From Enemella dayhoffiae (GTDB lineage: Bacteria; Actinomycetota; Actinomycetes; Propionibacteriales; Propionibacteriaceae), in the NCBI RefSeq assembly GCF_002250625.1, contig NZ_NMVQ01000001.1, forward strand, positions 1 to 64,000: 64,000 nucleotides of DNA, read 5' to 3'. Both the position numbers and the translations under genes were made by a program. Positions 22,584 through 30,743 of this stretch are shown here, one piece after another (within the stretch, counting starts at the first letter, position 1; every line of letters begins with the position of its first letter). The notes under the pieces are model-generated. The model searched no databases, had not been told where the DNA came from, and was given only the letters and a program-made list of their open reading frames with translations.

Positions 22584-23250
22584 GACGAGCCTCCTCAGGA
22601 TCCCGCGGACCGACGGCCACAGCGCGATCAGGATCAGGATGATGGTGAGCACGTTGATCGCGCTGCCGAGGCCCAGCTGCGGCGACCCGTCGGTGAAGGC
22701 GGTGTGGAACACGTACAGCATGATCGACTTGTTGCCGATCGAGGTGGCCTGCGTGCTCAACGGGATCAGGTTGTCCATCACCCGCAGCTTGTCCATGATC
22801 ATGATCAGCGAGACGAACACCATCACGCCGCGGATGGTCGGGATGATCACACCGACAGGGTGCCGGCCCCGTCGATCTGTGCCGCCTCCAGGGTCTCCTC
22901 GGGCACCCCCTGCAGGCCGGCCAGGATCATCAGCATGGCGAACGGCAGGGTGGACCACATCACGTTCAGCAGGATGATCAGCCGGTTCGGCCACACGTCG
23001 GTGAATCAGAGCACCTCGGTCCCGAACAGATTGGAGAACAGCAGGTTGGCCACACCGCCGAAGTTGGTGTCGAACAGCCAGGAGAAGGCGGTCGCGCCGA
23101 CCACGTGCGGGATCACGTAGGAGATGAGCATGATGCCGAGCACCAGCGGCCGGGCCCGCCCGAGCCGGTTGACCATGTTGGCCAAGATGTAGCCGAGGAT
23201 CAAGGTGAGCACCACCGAGATCGCCGCCAGTCCGACGGTGAACAGCTACG
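22584..23250 (-). pseudogene. Carbohydrate ABC permease (first subunit) with stops and frameshift
   Basis: MalF-like permease sequence is spread over several frames: LFTVGLAAISVVLTLILGYILANM and MLISYVIPHVVGATAFSWLF, then an in-frame TGA near 23006, then LNVMWSTLPFAMLMILAGLQ and VPEETLEAAQIDGAGT (EAA loop), a shift near 22855, and IPTIRGVMVFVSLIMIMDK. A TAG near 23247 separates it from the binding-protein remnant with no initiation region between, so the N-terminus was also lost. It reads into the second permease without an intervening stop. Confidence 0.82.
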
Positions 23251-23752
23251 CGACCGACTTGCCACCGGGGGTGATCGACGGCGAGGCGGCGAAGCCGATC
23301 TTGTCGTAGTGCTGCGAATTCTTCTGGTGCACCAGGTCGTTCATCCGGCCGGAGAACATCACCGAGATGGCGGCGGTGCCGTTGTACATGCTGCTGCACC
23401 TTGGGCTGATCGAAGGTGGTCACCTGCGGATCCATGTAGGGCAGCAGCGCCTTCGTCTCCTCCAATGCCGTCTTGGCCTCGGGGGAGTTGAAGTTCGGCT
23501 TCTTGGTCGCCGGATCGACGAACGTCTTGCCCTGAGTGAGCATCATGTTGCCGTACCAGGTGCCGATGTCGGCGCTGGCCAACCAGGGCAGGGCGACCGG
23601 TTATCTCAGATCACCGCTCTTCTGGATCTTGTCGGCGGCCGCGCGCAGCTCGGTCAGGTTGTCTTTGTTGAACAGATCATCGAGCGGTTCGAGCTTGCCC
23701 TGCGAGCCGTAGGTCGGGACCACGCGGACTATCGAGTGCCGGGCGGCGGGGT
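23250..23752 (-). pseudogene. Sugar-type extracellular solute-binding protein, N-terminally truncated
   Basis: Family 1 binding-protein pieces in order: VRVVPTYGSQGKLEPLDDLF, an in-frame stop at 23601, then LPWLASADIGTWYGNMMLTQG, PNFNSPEAKTALEETKALLPYM, a frameshift near 23400, and MYNGTAAISVMFSGRMNDLV and KIGFAASPSITPGGKSVA. No signal peptide or lipobox is present; the 5' end abuts the stop of the intact HisD-family gene (23753). Together with the two permease remnants this was a complete importer lacking only the shared ATPase. Confidence 0.82.
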
Positions 23753-25084
23753 TCAGTTGTCGCGCTCGATGAGGTCGAGTCGCAGCTGAGCGGAATCCCG
23801 GTGACCAGGCATCTGCTCGAAGTCGGAAATGGTGACCACCGGATCGGCCTGGGACCGGGTGGCCTCGCGGGTGGCCCGCTGGAAGGTGAGCTGCTTGAGG
23901 AAGCCGAGCACCGACAGCCCGGCCGTGTAGCGCGCACCCCGGGCGGTGGGGAGCACGTGGTTGGTCCCGGACATGCCCTTGTCGGCGTACGCCACCGTGG
24001 ACCACTCGCCGAGGAACAGCGAACCGTAGTTGGTGAGCCGGCCGAGCCACCAGTCCAGGTCGTCGGCCAGCACCTCGAGGTGCTCGGGCGCGAGGATGTC
24101 CATGATCTGGCAGGCGGTCTCGCGGTCCTCGGCCAGATAGATCGACCCGTATTCCCGCCAGGCGTTCCCGGCGATGTCGCGGGTGGCCAGGCCCTCCAGC
24201 TGGCGGTCCATCTCGTCCAGCGTCTCCTTGGCCAACCGCTCGGAGGTGGTCACCAGCGAGGCCGGCGAGCTGGGCCCGTGCTCGGCCTGACCGAGCAGGT
24301 CGGCCGCGACCATCTGCGCTGTCGCGGTCTCGTCGGCCAGCACGGCGACCTCGGAGGGGCCGGCGAGCACGTCGATGCCGACCTTGCCATAGAGCTGCCG
24401 CTTGGCCTCGGCGACGTAGGCGTTTCCGGCGCCGACGATCATGTCCGACGGCACCCCGTCGAGCAGTCCGAACGCCATCGCGGCGAGCGCCTGGACGCCG
24501 CCGACGGCGTACATCCTCTCGGCGCCGGAGGCCTTCGCGGCATACAGCACGGCCGGGTGCGCCTGCCCGCCGCGGCTGGGCGGGGTGCAGGAGACGATGT
24601 TCGGTACGCCCGCGGCGCGGGCCACGCCGACGGTCATGAAGGCGCTGGCCAGCAACGGGAAGCGACCGGCGGGCAGGTAGCAGCCGACGTTGCCGACCGG
24701 GACGTACTTCTGGCCGCACTCGACACCGGGGATCACCTCGGCGGAGAAGTCGACCAGGTGCTTGCGCTGCATCTCGGCGAAGATTCGGGTGCGCTCGGCG
24801 CCCGTGTCGAGGGCCTGACGCAGCGACTCGGGCAACTCGGCGAAGTCGGCCTCGGCCTTCGCCAGATCGATCTCCAGGTCGTCCCCGGTGAACCCGTCCA
24901 GGTCGCGGGCATAGCGCAGCACTGCGTCCATGCCGTTCTGCTCGATGTCCCGCAGCATGCCGGTGACCGTCTCGACCACCTTCGGATCCTGCTGGGCCGG
25001 AGCGTCACGGCCGGGCGGTTCCTTGATCACGGTGAAGCTGCCGGAGATCAGACGGTGGTCCTCGGGGTTCAAATGCATACGCAT
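23753..25084 (-). CDS. HisD-family dehydrogenase (histidinol dehydrogenase-like), intact
   Basis: A 443-aa protein if started at ATG 25084. All family landmarks are present: GQKYVPVGNVGCYLPAGRFPL, GAGNAYVAEAKRQLYG, DVLAGPSEVAVLADETA, DLLGQAEHGPSSPA (Gln and His zinc ligands), LAPEHLEV (catalytic Glu-His) and SGTNHVLPTARGARYTAGLSV. No his-operon genes are nearby. Binding-protein, ABC, SnoaL and LacI neighbours suggest a catabolic polyol or sulfonate-polyol dehydrogenase such as HpsN rather than histidine synthesis; this is inference. The ATG overlaps operator O3, so translation may be leaderless or begin at GTG 25030. Confidence 0.88.
   Translation of the reverse strand: MRMHLNPEDHRLISGSFTVIKEPPGRDAPAQQDPKVVETVTGMLRDIEQNGMDAVLRYARDLDGFTGDDLEIDLAKAEADFAELPESLRQALDTGAERTRIFAEMQRKHLVDFSAEVIPGVECGQKYVPVGNVGCYLPAGRFPLLASAFMTVGVARAAGVPNIVSCTPPSRGGQAHPAVLYAAKASGAERMYAVGGVQALAAMAFGLLDGVPSDMIVGAGNAYVAEAKRQLYGKVGIDVLAGPSEVAVLADETATAQMVAADLLGQAEHGPSSPASLVTTSERLAKETLDEMDRQLEGLATRDIAGNAWREYGSIYLAEDRETACQIMDILAPEHLEVLADDLDWWLGRLTNYGSLFLGEWSTVAYADKGMSGTNHVLPTARGARYTAGLSVLGFLKQLTFQRATREATRSQADPVVTISDFEQMPGHRDSAQLRLDLIERDN
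25074..25083. promoter_or_regulatory. Candidate LacI-family operator O3
   Basis: TGCATACGCA, the reverse complement of TGCGTATGCA, overlaps the presumed start of the intact HisD-family gene. A second TGCA lies six bases further upstream of that gene (25089-25092). On the minus strand TTGCGC and TTGTAT could be -35 and -10 with a 19-base spacer, so the site would cover the transcription start. Confidence 0.6.
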
Positions 25085-25201
25085 ACAATGCAGATTCGGG
25101 AACTCAGGCGCAAGGGGTTGTCTCAAGAAACATGATTACGACCAAGTAACCGAGATTCCGATTGCGTCGCCCGCGGGTGGCCGTGCTGTTCGGCCATGCA
25201 A

Positions 25202-25211
25202 TGCGTATGCA
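25202..25211. promoter_or_regulatory. Candidate LacI-family operator O4
   Basis: TGCGTATGCA inside ATGCGTATGCAT, about 10 bases before a plus-strand ATG at 25222. Identical to O1. It marks the divergent promoter region of the island opposite the intact HisD-family gene. Confidence 0.6.
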
Positions 25212-25221
25212 TAGAGGCTCT

Positions 25222-25411
25222 ATGACTGCCGTCCGTCGGCGGGTTCGGACACAATCGTCTCGTCGGCTGCTGAAGCACAAGGTGGACCGAGACCGGGGGT
25301 GAGGTGCTGGAGGGCCCCGCACGCGGACCCAACGGCCCGCGGCTGGTTGCCCGTCACAGCGACGACAACGTCTTCGAATGCATCCAGCTGGAGGCTCAGG
25401 CCGACACGTAG
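25222..25411 (+). pseudogene. Possible plus-strand gene remnant between hisD-like gene and recR
   Basis: ATG 25222 opens a 26-codon basic peptide ending in TGA. A second frame then reads EVLEGPARGPNGPRLVAR and [17 protein letters not shown] to a TAG at 25409-25411, overlapping the recR 3' end. The two pieces look like the beginning and end of a deleted gene downstream of operator O4, in keeping with the other deletions nearby. No family is recognised, and the reading could be fortuitous. Confidence 0.3.
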
Positions 25412-25995
25412 TTCCGGCCGCTGAACGCCCGACCGAGGGTGACCTCGTCGGCATACTCGAGGTCGCCGCCGACCGGCAACCCGCTGGCCAACCGGGCCAC
25501 CTTGACCCCCATCGGCAGCAGCAGCCGGCTCAGGTAGGTGGCCGTCGCCTCCCCCTCCAGGTTGGGGTCGGTGGCGATGATCACCTCCTGCACGGTGCCG
25601 TCGGCCAGCCGCTGGCAGAGCTCGCGGATCTTCAGATCCCCCGGCCCCACCCCGTCGATCGGCGAGATCGCCCCGCCGAGCACGTGATAGGTGCCGCGGA
25701 ACTCGCGGGTCCGCTCGATCGCGACGACGTCCTTGGACTCCTCCACCACGCAGATCGCCGTCTGGTCGCGACGCGGGTCACGACAGACGCGGCAGCGTTC
25801 GGACTCGGAGACGTTGAAGCAGACCTCGCAGAACTTCACCGTCGCCTTCACCCGGCGCAGGGTGTCGGCGAGCTGTTCGATCTCGGCCGGGTCGGCGGAG
25901 AGCACGTGGAAGGCGATCCGCTGGGCGCTCTTCGGCCCCACCCCGGGCAGCTGGCCGAGGGCGTCGATGAGGTCCTGGACCGGACCTTCGTACAA
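25396..25995 (-). CDS. recR: Recombination mediator protein RecR
   Basis: A 199-aa protein of normal family length. It has the helix-hairpin-helix region [17 protein letters not shown], the four-cysteine zinc finger [16 protein letters not shown] and a Toprim domain ([34 protein letters not shown]), ending in [19 protein letters not shown]. It works with RecF/RecO in loading RecA on gapped DNA. Order on the minus strand is dnaX, YbaB-like, recR, the standard bacterial cluster. Confidence 0.97.
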   Translation of the reverse strand: MYEGPVQDLIDALGQLPGVGPKSAQRIAFHVLSADPAEIEQLADTLRRVKATVKFCEVCFNVSESERCRVCRDPRRDQTAICVVEESKDVVAIERTREFRGTYHVLGGAISPIDGVGPGDLKIRELCQRLADGTVQEVIIATDPNLEGEATATYLSRLLLPMGVKVARLASGLPVGGDLEYADEVTLGRAFSGRNYVSA

Positions 25996-26010
25996 GGTGG
26001 CTCCCCTCGC

Positions 26011-26322
26011 TCAGAAGCCCAGGCCGTTGGCCATGCCGCCGAACTTGGCCTCGGTCATCACCTGCACCTTGTGGCTGGCGTCGCGGATCGCGGCGATGAC
26101 CAGGTCGGCCAGCGCCTCGGTGTCCTCGGGGTCGCAGGCCTCGGGCTTAATCACCAGCGCCTTGATTTCACCGGTACCGGTGAGGGTCGCCTGCACCAGG
26201 TCACCCCCGGCGCTGCCCTCGAACTCGGCCTCGGCCATCTCCTCCTGGGCCTGCTGCATCTGGGCCTGCATCTGCTGGGCCTGGGCGAGCAGAGCGTTCA
26301 TGTCCATGCCGTCGGGCAACAT
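26011..26322 (-). CDS. YbaB/EbfC family nucleoid-associated protein
   Basis: A 103-aa DNA-binding protein. An N-terminal helix rich in Q, M and E (NALLAQAQQMQAQMQQAQEEMAEA) leads to the conserved VQATLTGTGEIKALVIKPEACDPED core. ATG 26322 is preceded by AAGGAGAACC, which fixes the start against a longer open frame. It lies between dnaX and recR, its usual place; the role is nucleoid binding, with a link to replication and repair inferred from synteny. Confidence 0.95.
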   Translation of the reverse strand: MLPDGMDMNALLAQAQQMQAQMQQAQEEMAEAEFEGSAGGDLVQATLTGTGEIKALVIKPEACDPEDTEALADLVIAAIRDASHKVQVMTEAKFGGMANGLGF

Positions 26323-26360
26323 CGGTTCTCCTTGTGGTGTGCGGTGTGCCGGTATCAAGA

Positions 26361-28619
26361 CTATGCGCCGGATTCCTCTTCGCCGATCAACTGGGCGCCG
26401 AGGTGCCGGCTGAGCAGCTCACCGTGCGAGCCCTCGCTGACCTCGGGGGCGGAGTCCGGGTCATAGTCATCGTAGGGATCCGGTTCCGGTTCGTCGTCGG
26501 GCGGGGCGCTGCCGGCGTGCCGGGTCGGCCGGATCCCCTCGCGCGCCTTCGCCGACAGCTGGGTCAGCTCGGGGCTGGGTGCCGGGGCTTCGGTACGCCC
26601 GTTGGCGCCTTCGGGCGACTGCGCATCCGTGGGCTGCCGGCGCTGTTGTGGGGGTGGCTCGGCGGTTGCAGCGGCGGGCTCCGGATCCGGTTCGGGGTCG
26701 CGGACCGGCTGGGCGGGACGCGCCGGCGCCGGGCGCTCCGGCGTACGCCCGGACCACGGGTCCCGCGCCGGCTCCTCGGCGGAAGCGCCACCGTCGACCA
26801 GCGTCTCGATCCGCAGATTGGCTCCGAGCACCTGGACCAGCGCGTCGGTGACGACGTCCTGGTGGCCGCTCTTGCCGAAGGAGTCGCGGGCGCCGGCGTT
26901 CTTCAGCGCCAGCACCAGGGCACCGTCGCGCACCTCGTGCACCTGAGCGTTCTGCGAGACCAGGATCCAGGTGAAGCGGCGGCGGGTCTTGACCTCCTCC
27001 AACACCTCGGGCCAGAGCCGGCGGACGTCCGCGGTGCTCAGCCCGGTCGGTTGCGGGGCCGGCTGGGCAGCGGGCGGGTCGGCTCTGGGGTCTGCCCTGG
27101 GGGCGGTCGGTGCTCGGTCGGCGGGAGCGGACCGGACCGGTTCGGGTGCCTGCTCCGGCGCGGGGGGTGGCACGGGGGCTGGAGCTGCTGTCTGGGGTTC
27201 CTGGGTTCGGGGCGGAGTCTGGGCGGCGGCGGGTTCGGGGGCGATCTGATCACCGGGGACCTGTACACCGATCCGCCGCTCCAACCGGTCCAACCGGGCG
27301 TGGATCCCACGGTCGTCCACGTCGGCGCCCGGCAGCAGCACCCGGGCGCACATCAGCTCCAGGTGCAACCGGGGGGCGGTGGTGCCGCGCATCTCGGTCA
27401 GGCCGGCGGCGATCACCTCGGCGGCCCGGGTCAGTTCACCGGCGCCCAGCGCGGCGGCCTGGGACTGCAGCCGCTCCCCCTGGTCCTCGGCGGCCTCGAC
27501 GAGCCCGGAACCGAGCGCGTCGGGCACCGCGGCCACGATGACCAGGTCACGGAGTCGGCGCAGCAGGTCCTCGCCGAAGCGGCGGGGGTCCTGGCCGACC
27601 TCGATCACCTTGTCCACGCACGCGAACACCCCGGCCGCGTCCCCGGCGGCGAACGCGTCCAGGACCTCGTCCAGCAGCGAGTCGGGGGTGTAGCCGAGCA
27701 GGGCGGTGGCCTGGGCGTACGAGACTCCCGACTCGGCCGCGCCACCGAGCAGCTGGTCCAGCACCGACAGCGAGTCGCGGACCGAGCCCTGCCCGGCGCG
27801 GACCACCAGCGGCAGCACGGTCTGCTCGACCGCAATCCCCTCGGCCTCGCAGAGCCGGGCCAGGTAGGCCTGCAGCACCTTGGGCGGGACCAGCCGGAAC
27901 GGGTAGTGGTGGGTCCGCGAGCGGATGGTGCCGATCACCCGCTCGGGCTCGGTGGTGGCGAAGATGAACTTCACGTGCGGCGGCGGCTCTTCGACCAGCT
28001 TCAGCAGGGCGTTGAACCCGGCCGTGGTCACCATGTGCGCCTCGTCGACGATGTAGATCTTGTAGCGGCTGTGCACGGGGGCGAAGAACGCCCGCTCCCG
28101 CAGGTCGCGGGCGTCGTCGACGCCGCCGTGCGAGGCCGCGTCGATCTCGATCACGTCGATCGAGCCGGGGCCGCCGCGGGCCAGGTCGGTGCACGACTGG
28201 CACTTCCCGCATGGGGTCGGGGTGGGGCCCTGCTCGCAGTTCAGGCAACGGGCGAGGATCCGCGCGGAGGTGGTCTTTCCGCAGCCGCGTGGGCCCGAGA
28301 ACAGGTAGGCGTGGTTGACCCGGTTGTTCACCAGCGCCCGCTGCAGCGGATCGGTGACGTGTTCCTGGCCGATCACGTCGGCGAACGTGTCCGGCCGATA
28401 GCGGCGATAGAGCGCCAGCGGAGCGCTCGGGGCGGGCGTACGCTCGGGCCGGCTCGGGGCGGGTGGCGCCGGCGGTGCCGCCTGGGCGGGCGCGGGTTCG
28501 GCCGGCTCGTCGCCCCCGAACAGGGCCTCGCCCTCCTGCTCGAATGGCTCGAAGCCGTAGTCGTCGGTGAACTCGTCTTCCTCCGCCACGCCAAGAACCC
28601 TAGTGCGCGGCTCCGACAT
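26361..28619 (-). CDS. dnaX: DNA polymerase III subunit gamma/tau
   Basis: A 752-aa clamp-loader ATPase. The core begins at about residue 67 with ALYRRYRPDTFADVIGQEHV, Walker A GPRGCGKTTSARILARCLNC, a zinc module (CGKCQSC), Walker B YIVDEAHMVTTAGFNALLK and sensor IFATTEPERVIGTIRSR. A Pro/Ala/Glu-rich linker leads to the tau-type C-terminus. The ~66-residue acidic and Pro-rich segment before ALYRRYRP is longer than the usual few residues, and no ATG/GTG/TTG exists between it and the core, so the extension is real. ATG 28619 has only a weak ribosome-binding site. Confidence 0.95.
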   Translation of the reverse strand: MSEPRTRVLGVAEEDEFTDDYGFEPFEQEGEALFGGDEPAEPAPAQAAPPAPPAPSRPERTPAPSAPLALYRRYRPDTFADVIGQEHVTDPLQRALVNNRVNHAYLFSGPRGCGKTTSARILARCLNCEQGPTPTPCGKCQSCTDLARGGPGSIDVIEIDAASHGGVDDARDLRERAFFAPVHSRYKIYIVDEAHMVTTAGFNALLKLVEEPPPHVKFIFATTEPERVIGTIRSRTHHYPFRLVPPKVLQAYLARLCEAEGIAVEQTVLPLVVRAGQGSVRDSLSVLDQLLGGAAESGVSYAQATALLGYTPDSLLDEVLDAFAAGDAAGVFACVDKVIEVGQDPRRFGEDLLRRLRDLVIVAAVPDALGSGLVEAAEDQGERLQSQAAALGAGELTRAAEVIAAGLTEMRGTTAPRLHLELMCARVLLPGADVDDRGIHARLDRLERRIGVQVPGDQIAPEPAAAQTPPRTQEPQTAAPAPVPPPAPEQAPEPVRSAPADRAPTAPRADPRADPPAAQPAPQPTGLSTADVRRLWPEVLEEVKTRRRFTWILVSQNAQVHEVRDGALVLALKNAGARDSFGKSGHQDVVTDALVQVLGANLRIETLVDGGASAEEPARDPWSGRTPERPAPARPAQPVRDPEPDPEPAAATAEPPPQQRRQPTDAQSPEGANGRTEAPAPSPELTQLSAKAREGIRPTRHAGSAPPDDEPEPDPYDDYDPDSAPEVSEGSHGELLSRHLGAQLIGEEESGA

Positions 28620-28649
28620 TTCCCACCGCCGGCCGCCGCACCGGTGCGC

Positions 28650-29094
28650 CCCTAGGATGACTGCCATGACCGTTTGGCGGTGTGCCGCCACGCCGCCACC
28701 ACATGGGTGGCGACGGCCGGGTCAAGCACGCCCTCGCCCCGGTGCACGGCGCGGATGCCGTCCAGCACCATCGCGGGGTCGGCGTCCTTGAGCAGGAATC
28801 CGCGGGCTCCGGCACCGAGGGCACCGGTGACCAACTGTCGACGTTGAAGGTGGTGAGCACCAGGATCCTCGTGCTGGTGGGAAATTTTCAAGGATCCGGC
28901 GGGTCGCCTCGACCCGTCGAGCACGGGCATCCGGAGGTCCATCAGGATCACGTCCGGGCGCTCGGGGCGGGCGAGCTCGATCGCCTCCGCACCGTTGGCG
29001 CCTCGATCCGGGCGACCGCGAGCAGCAGGGCCGCCAGCAGCAGGTCGAGCTTGGGGACGCGGCGCAGCCAGGAGGGTTCGAGGGTAGGCCCGGT
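28650..29094 (-). pseudogene. Two-component system remnant: kinase N-terminus joined to response-regulator core
   Basis: Minus-strand sequence from 29094 first gives LEPSWLRRVPKLDLLLAALLL, the start of a membrane histidine kinase. It then runs into GAEAIELARPERPDVILMDLRMPVLDG, a NarL-type receiver with the phospho-accepting Asp region. A disturbed stretch follows, then ALGAGARGFLLKDADPAMVLDGIRAV in shifting frames. The kinase core, the receiver start and the LuxR-type DNA-binding domain are missing. Deletion plus at least two frameshifts rule out function. Confidence 0.75.
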
Positions 29095-29904
29095 TCAGCG
29101 GTGGACTTCCTCCTGGGGGAGGAAGTGTGAGCGCCCGGTGCGCAGCAGCTCGGTGGCGAGGATCGAGACCACGGCCCAGATCAGCCCATAGCCGACCAGC
29201 CCGGGCACGGACGCGGCTCCGAGATCGGCCAGCACCAGCGGGGTCAGCGGCACCGCGTGGGCGAACACCGCCGGCCAGACGCTGCCGAACCGGTCCGCGA
29301 GCGCCTGCCACAGCGGCGCCACCGCGAGCAGGGTGAGGGTGCTGACGATGGCGATCGACAGCGGCATCACCCCGGCCAGCACATAGCTGGCGTGCAGCGG
29401 CACGTGCCACAGCATCCAGAACAGTCCGATGGACGACGCCTTCGCCCAGAAACCCAACCCGGGCAGCAGTTGCGGCAGGAAGGCCCGCCAAGCCACCTCT
29501 TCGCCGAGCGTGCTGAGGCTCAGCAGCGCGGCGGTGACGAGCACCGTCGCCGCGGTGACCAGCAGGCCGGGCAGCTCGGGGGCCGTGGCAATGAGACCGA
29601 GCAGGCGGCCAATGCCGAAGACGATCACGGCGACCGCGCTGGTGACCGCGACCGCTGCCGCGTACCCGATCAGCAGGCGACGCCAGCCGCCGGGGCGCAG
29701 CCGCCACCAGGCGACCAGCGTGCCGCGGCGTACCGCCAGCTTCAGCACCAGCAGGCTGACCAGCGCCGGCATCCAGCGGCCGATCAACAGCAGCCAGGCC
29801 GGAACCTCGGTGCGGGTCAGCAGGAAGGGCAGGCAGAGCGCCACCATGGATGTGAGGACCAGGATCACAAAGAGCGCCACCGCGCGGTTATTTGTACGCT
29901 GCAC
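29095..29904 (-). CDS. CPBP-family intramembrane metalloprotease
   Basis: A 269-aa, multi-spanning protein. The CPBP/CAAX-protease motif 1 is LGEEVAWRAFLPQLL (EExxxR) at about residue 135. Motif 2 is WMLWHVPLH, and a third His lies in FAHAVPL. About seven hydrophobic helices are visible. The GTG at 29904 lies inside a TetR-type inverted repeat shared with the divergent gene 24 bases away; a later GTG at 29883 is an alternative start. Family roles include CAAX-like processing and bacteriocin self-immunity. The target is unknown. Confidence 0.85.
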   Translation of the reverse strand: MQRTNNRAVALFVILVLTSMVALCLPFLLTRTEVPAWLLLIGRWMPALVSLLVLKLAVRRGTLVAWWRLRPGGWRRLLIGYAAAVAVTSAVAVIVFGIGRLLGLIATAPELPGLLVTAATVLVTAALLSLSTLGEEVAWRAFLPQLLPGLGFWAKASSIGLFWMLWHVPLHASYVLAGVMPLSIAIVSTLTLLAVAPLWQALADRFGSVWPAVFAHAVPLTPLVLADLGAASVPGLVGYGLIWAVVSILATELLRTGRSHFLPQEEVHR

Positions 29905-29910
29905 AAATAG
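29889..29910. promoter_or_regulatory. Candidate TetR operator between CPBP protease and tetR genes
   Basis: TATTTGT (29889-29895) and ACAAATA (29903-29909) form a 7-bp perfect inverted repeat around an 7-base centre. It covers the start of the protease gene and lies about 20 bases before the TetR ATG, so one dimer pair could control both. Confidence 0.65.
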
Positions 29911-29927
29911 AACGTATCGTCGCTGCG

Positions 29928-30572
29928 ATGAGCGGCACCATTCGTGGGAACCCTGAGCGGTCCCCCAGGCGTGGACCCCGGGGTGACCTGGATCGCGGGA
30001 CCTGGCTCGCGGCGGGCGAGCGCCTGCTCGACCGCGAGGGGGTGGCCGCGCTGAGCCTGCGCCGGTTGGCCGCGGAGGCGGGCGCCACCCCGAACGCTTT
30101 CTATACCTATTTCGCCGACCTGGCTGAGCTGGCCAACGAGGTCGGCGACCGGTTCCTGGGCACCCTCGGACTGCCCGCGATCCTGGGGGGCAGCGGCAGC
30201 CCGCGGGAGCGGATCGAGTCGACGGTACGCCGGATCTGGACCGCGATCCGGGACCGGCCGGGGCTGACCGCGCTGTTGGCCTCGCGACGGATCGTGGGCG
30301 CGCACTCGATGCGGTTGAACGAGGAGTTGCTACGCGTGCTCACCGGTGCGGGGATGGCGCTGCCCACCGCCAGCGCGACGGTGTATGCGTTGACCGCGTA
30401 CCTCTACGGTCACCTGGTCTGCAGTGTTCCGGACGGCGCCGACGAGACGGTACGCCGGGCGCTGAGCGGGCTGGAACCGACCGATTTCCCGCTCACCGGC
30501 GAGAGCTGGACCGCTGCGCACGACGAGCTGCCCGGGCTGACCGAGTTGCTCGACGGGCTCAGAGTGGCCTGA
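29928..30572 (+). CDS. TetR-family transcriptional regulator
   Basis: A 214-aa regulator. The N-terminal HTH (about residues 20-65) reads AGERLLDREGVAALSLRRLAAEAGATPNAFYTYFADLAELANEVG, typical of TetR with an F-Y-x-Y-F recognition-helix end. The C-terminal ligand domain contains ESTVRRIWTAIRDRPGLTAL. ATG 29928 is chosen since an earlier frame start at 29892 would lie in the inverted repeat. It is divergently paired with the CPBP protease and probably regulates it and itself. Confidence 0.9.
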   Translation: MSGTIRGNPERSPRRGPRGDLDRGTWLAAGERLLDREGVAALSLRRLAAEAGATPNAFYTYFADLAELANEVGDRFLGTLGLPAILGGSGSPRERIESTVRRIWTAIRDRPGLTALLASRRIVGAHSMRLNEELLRVLTGAGMALPTASATVYALTAYLYGHLVCSVPDGADETVRRALSGLEPTDFPLTGESWTAAHDELPGLTELLDGLRVA

Positions 30573-30596
30573 GGGCGCAGCCGCAGCGGGCATGAA

Positions 30597-30692
30597 AAGG
30601 GCCCCCCGCGCACCCGACAGAGCCCACTTACCCTTGCTGCCTTCCGGCCCTGGGGGAGTTGGGTGAGGTAACGCCACACGGGGGACCTGGGT
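30597..30692 (-). ncRNA. ffs: Bacterial small signal recognition particle RNA (4.5S)
   Basis: The minus strand carries the conserved SRP domain IV core: GGGCCGGAAGGCAGCAAGGG flanked by pairing arms (CCCCCAGGG and the complementary GGTAAGTGGG side), with the longer stem GGTCCCCCGTG...CGCGGGGGGCC closing the molecule. A T-run (CCCTTTT) follows, fitting an intrinsic 3' end. Exact ends are estimated. The RNA binds Ffh for membrane protein targeting. Confidence 0.92.
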
Positions 30693-30743
30693 CGAGTGTA
30701 GGGCCCCCGCGGCGCGGAATCCAGTCGGCGTGGGCTCCGCTGC

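Noticed and set aside
23753-25084. Histidine biosynthesis hisD
   Set aside because: No his-operon genes nearby; neighbours are transport and catabolic with LacI control, so only the family name is kept.
26334-28655. 773-codon plus-strand open frame opposite dnaX
   Set aside because: Exact antisense shadow of dnaX; repetitive low-complexity translation with no recognisable motif.
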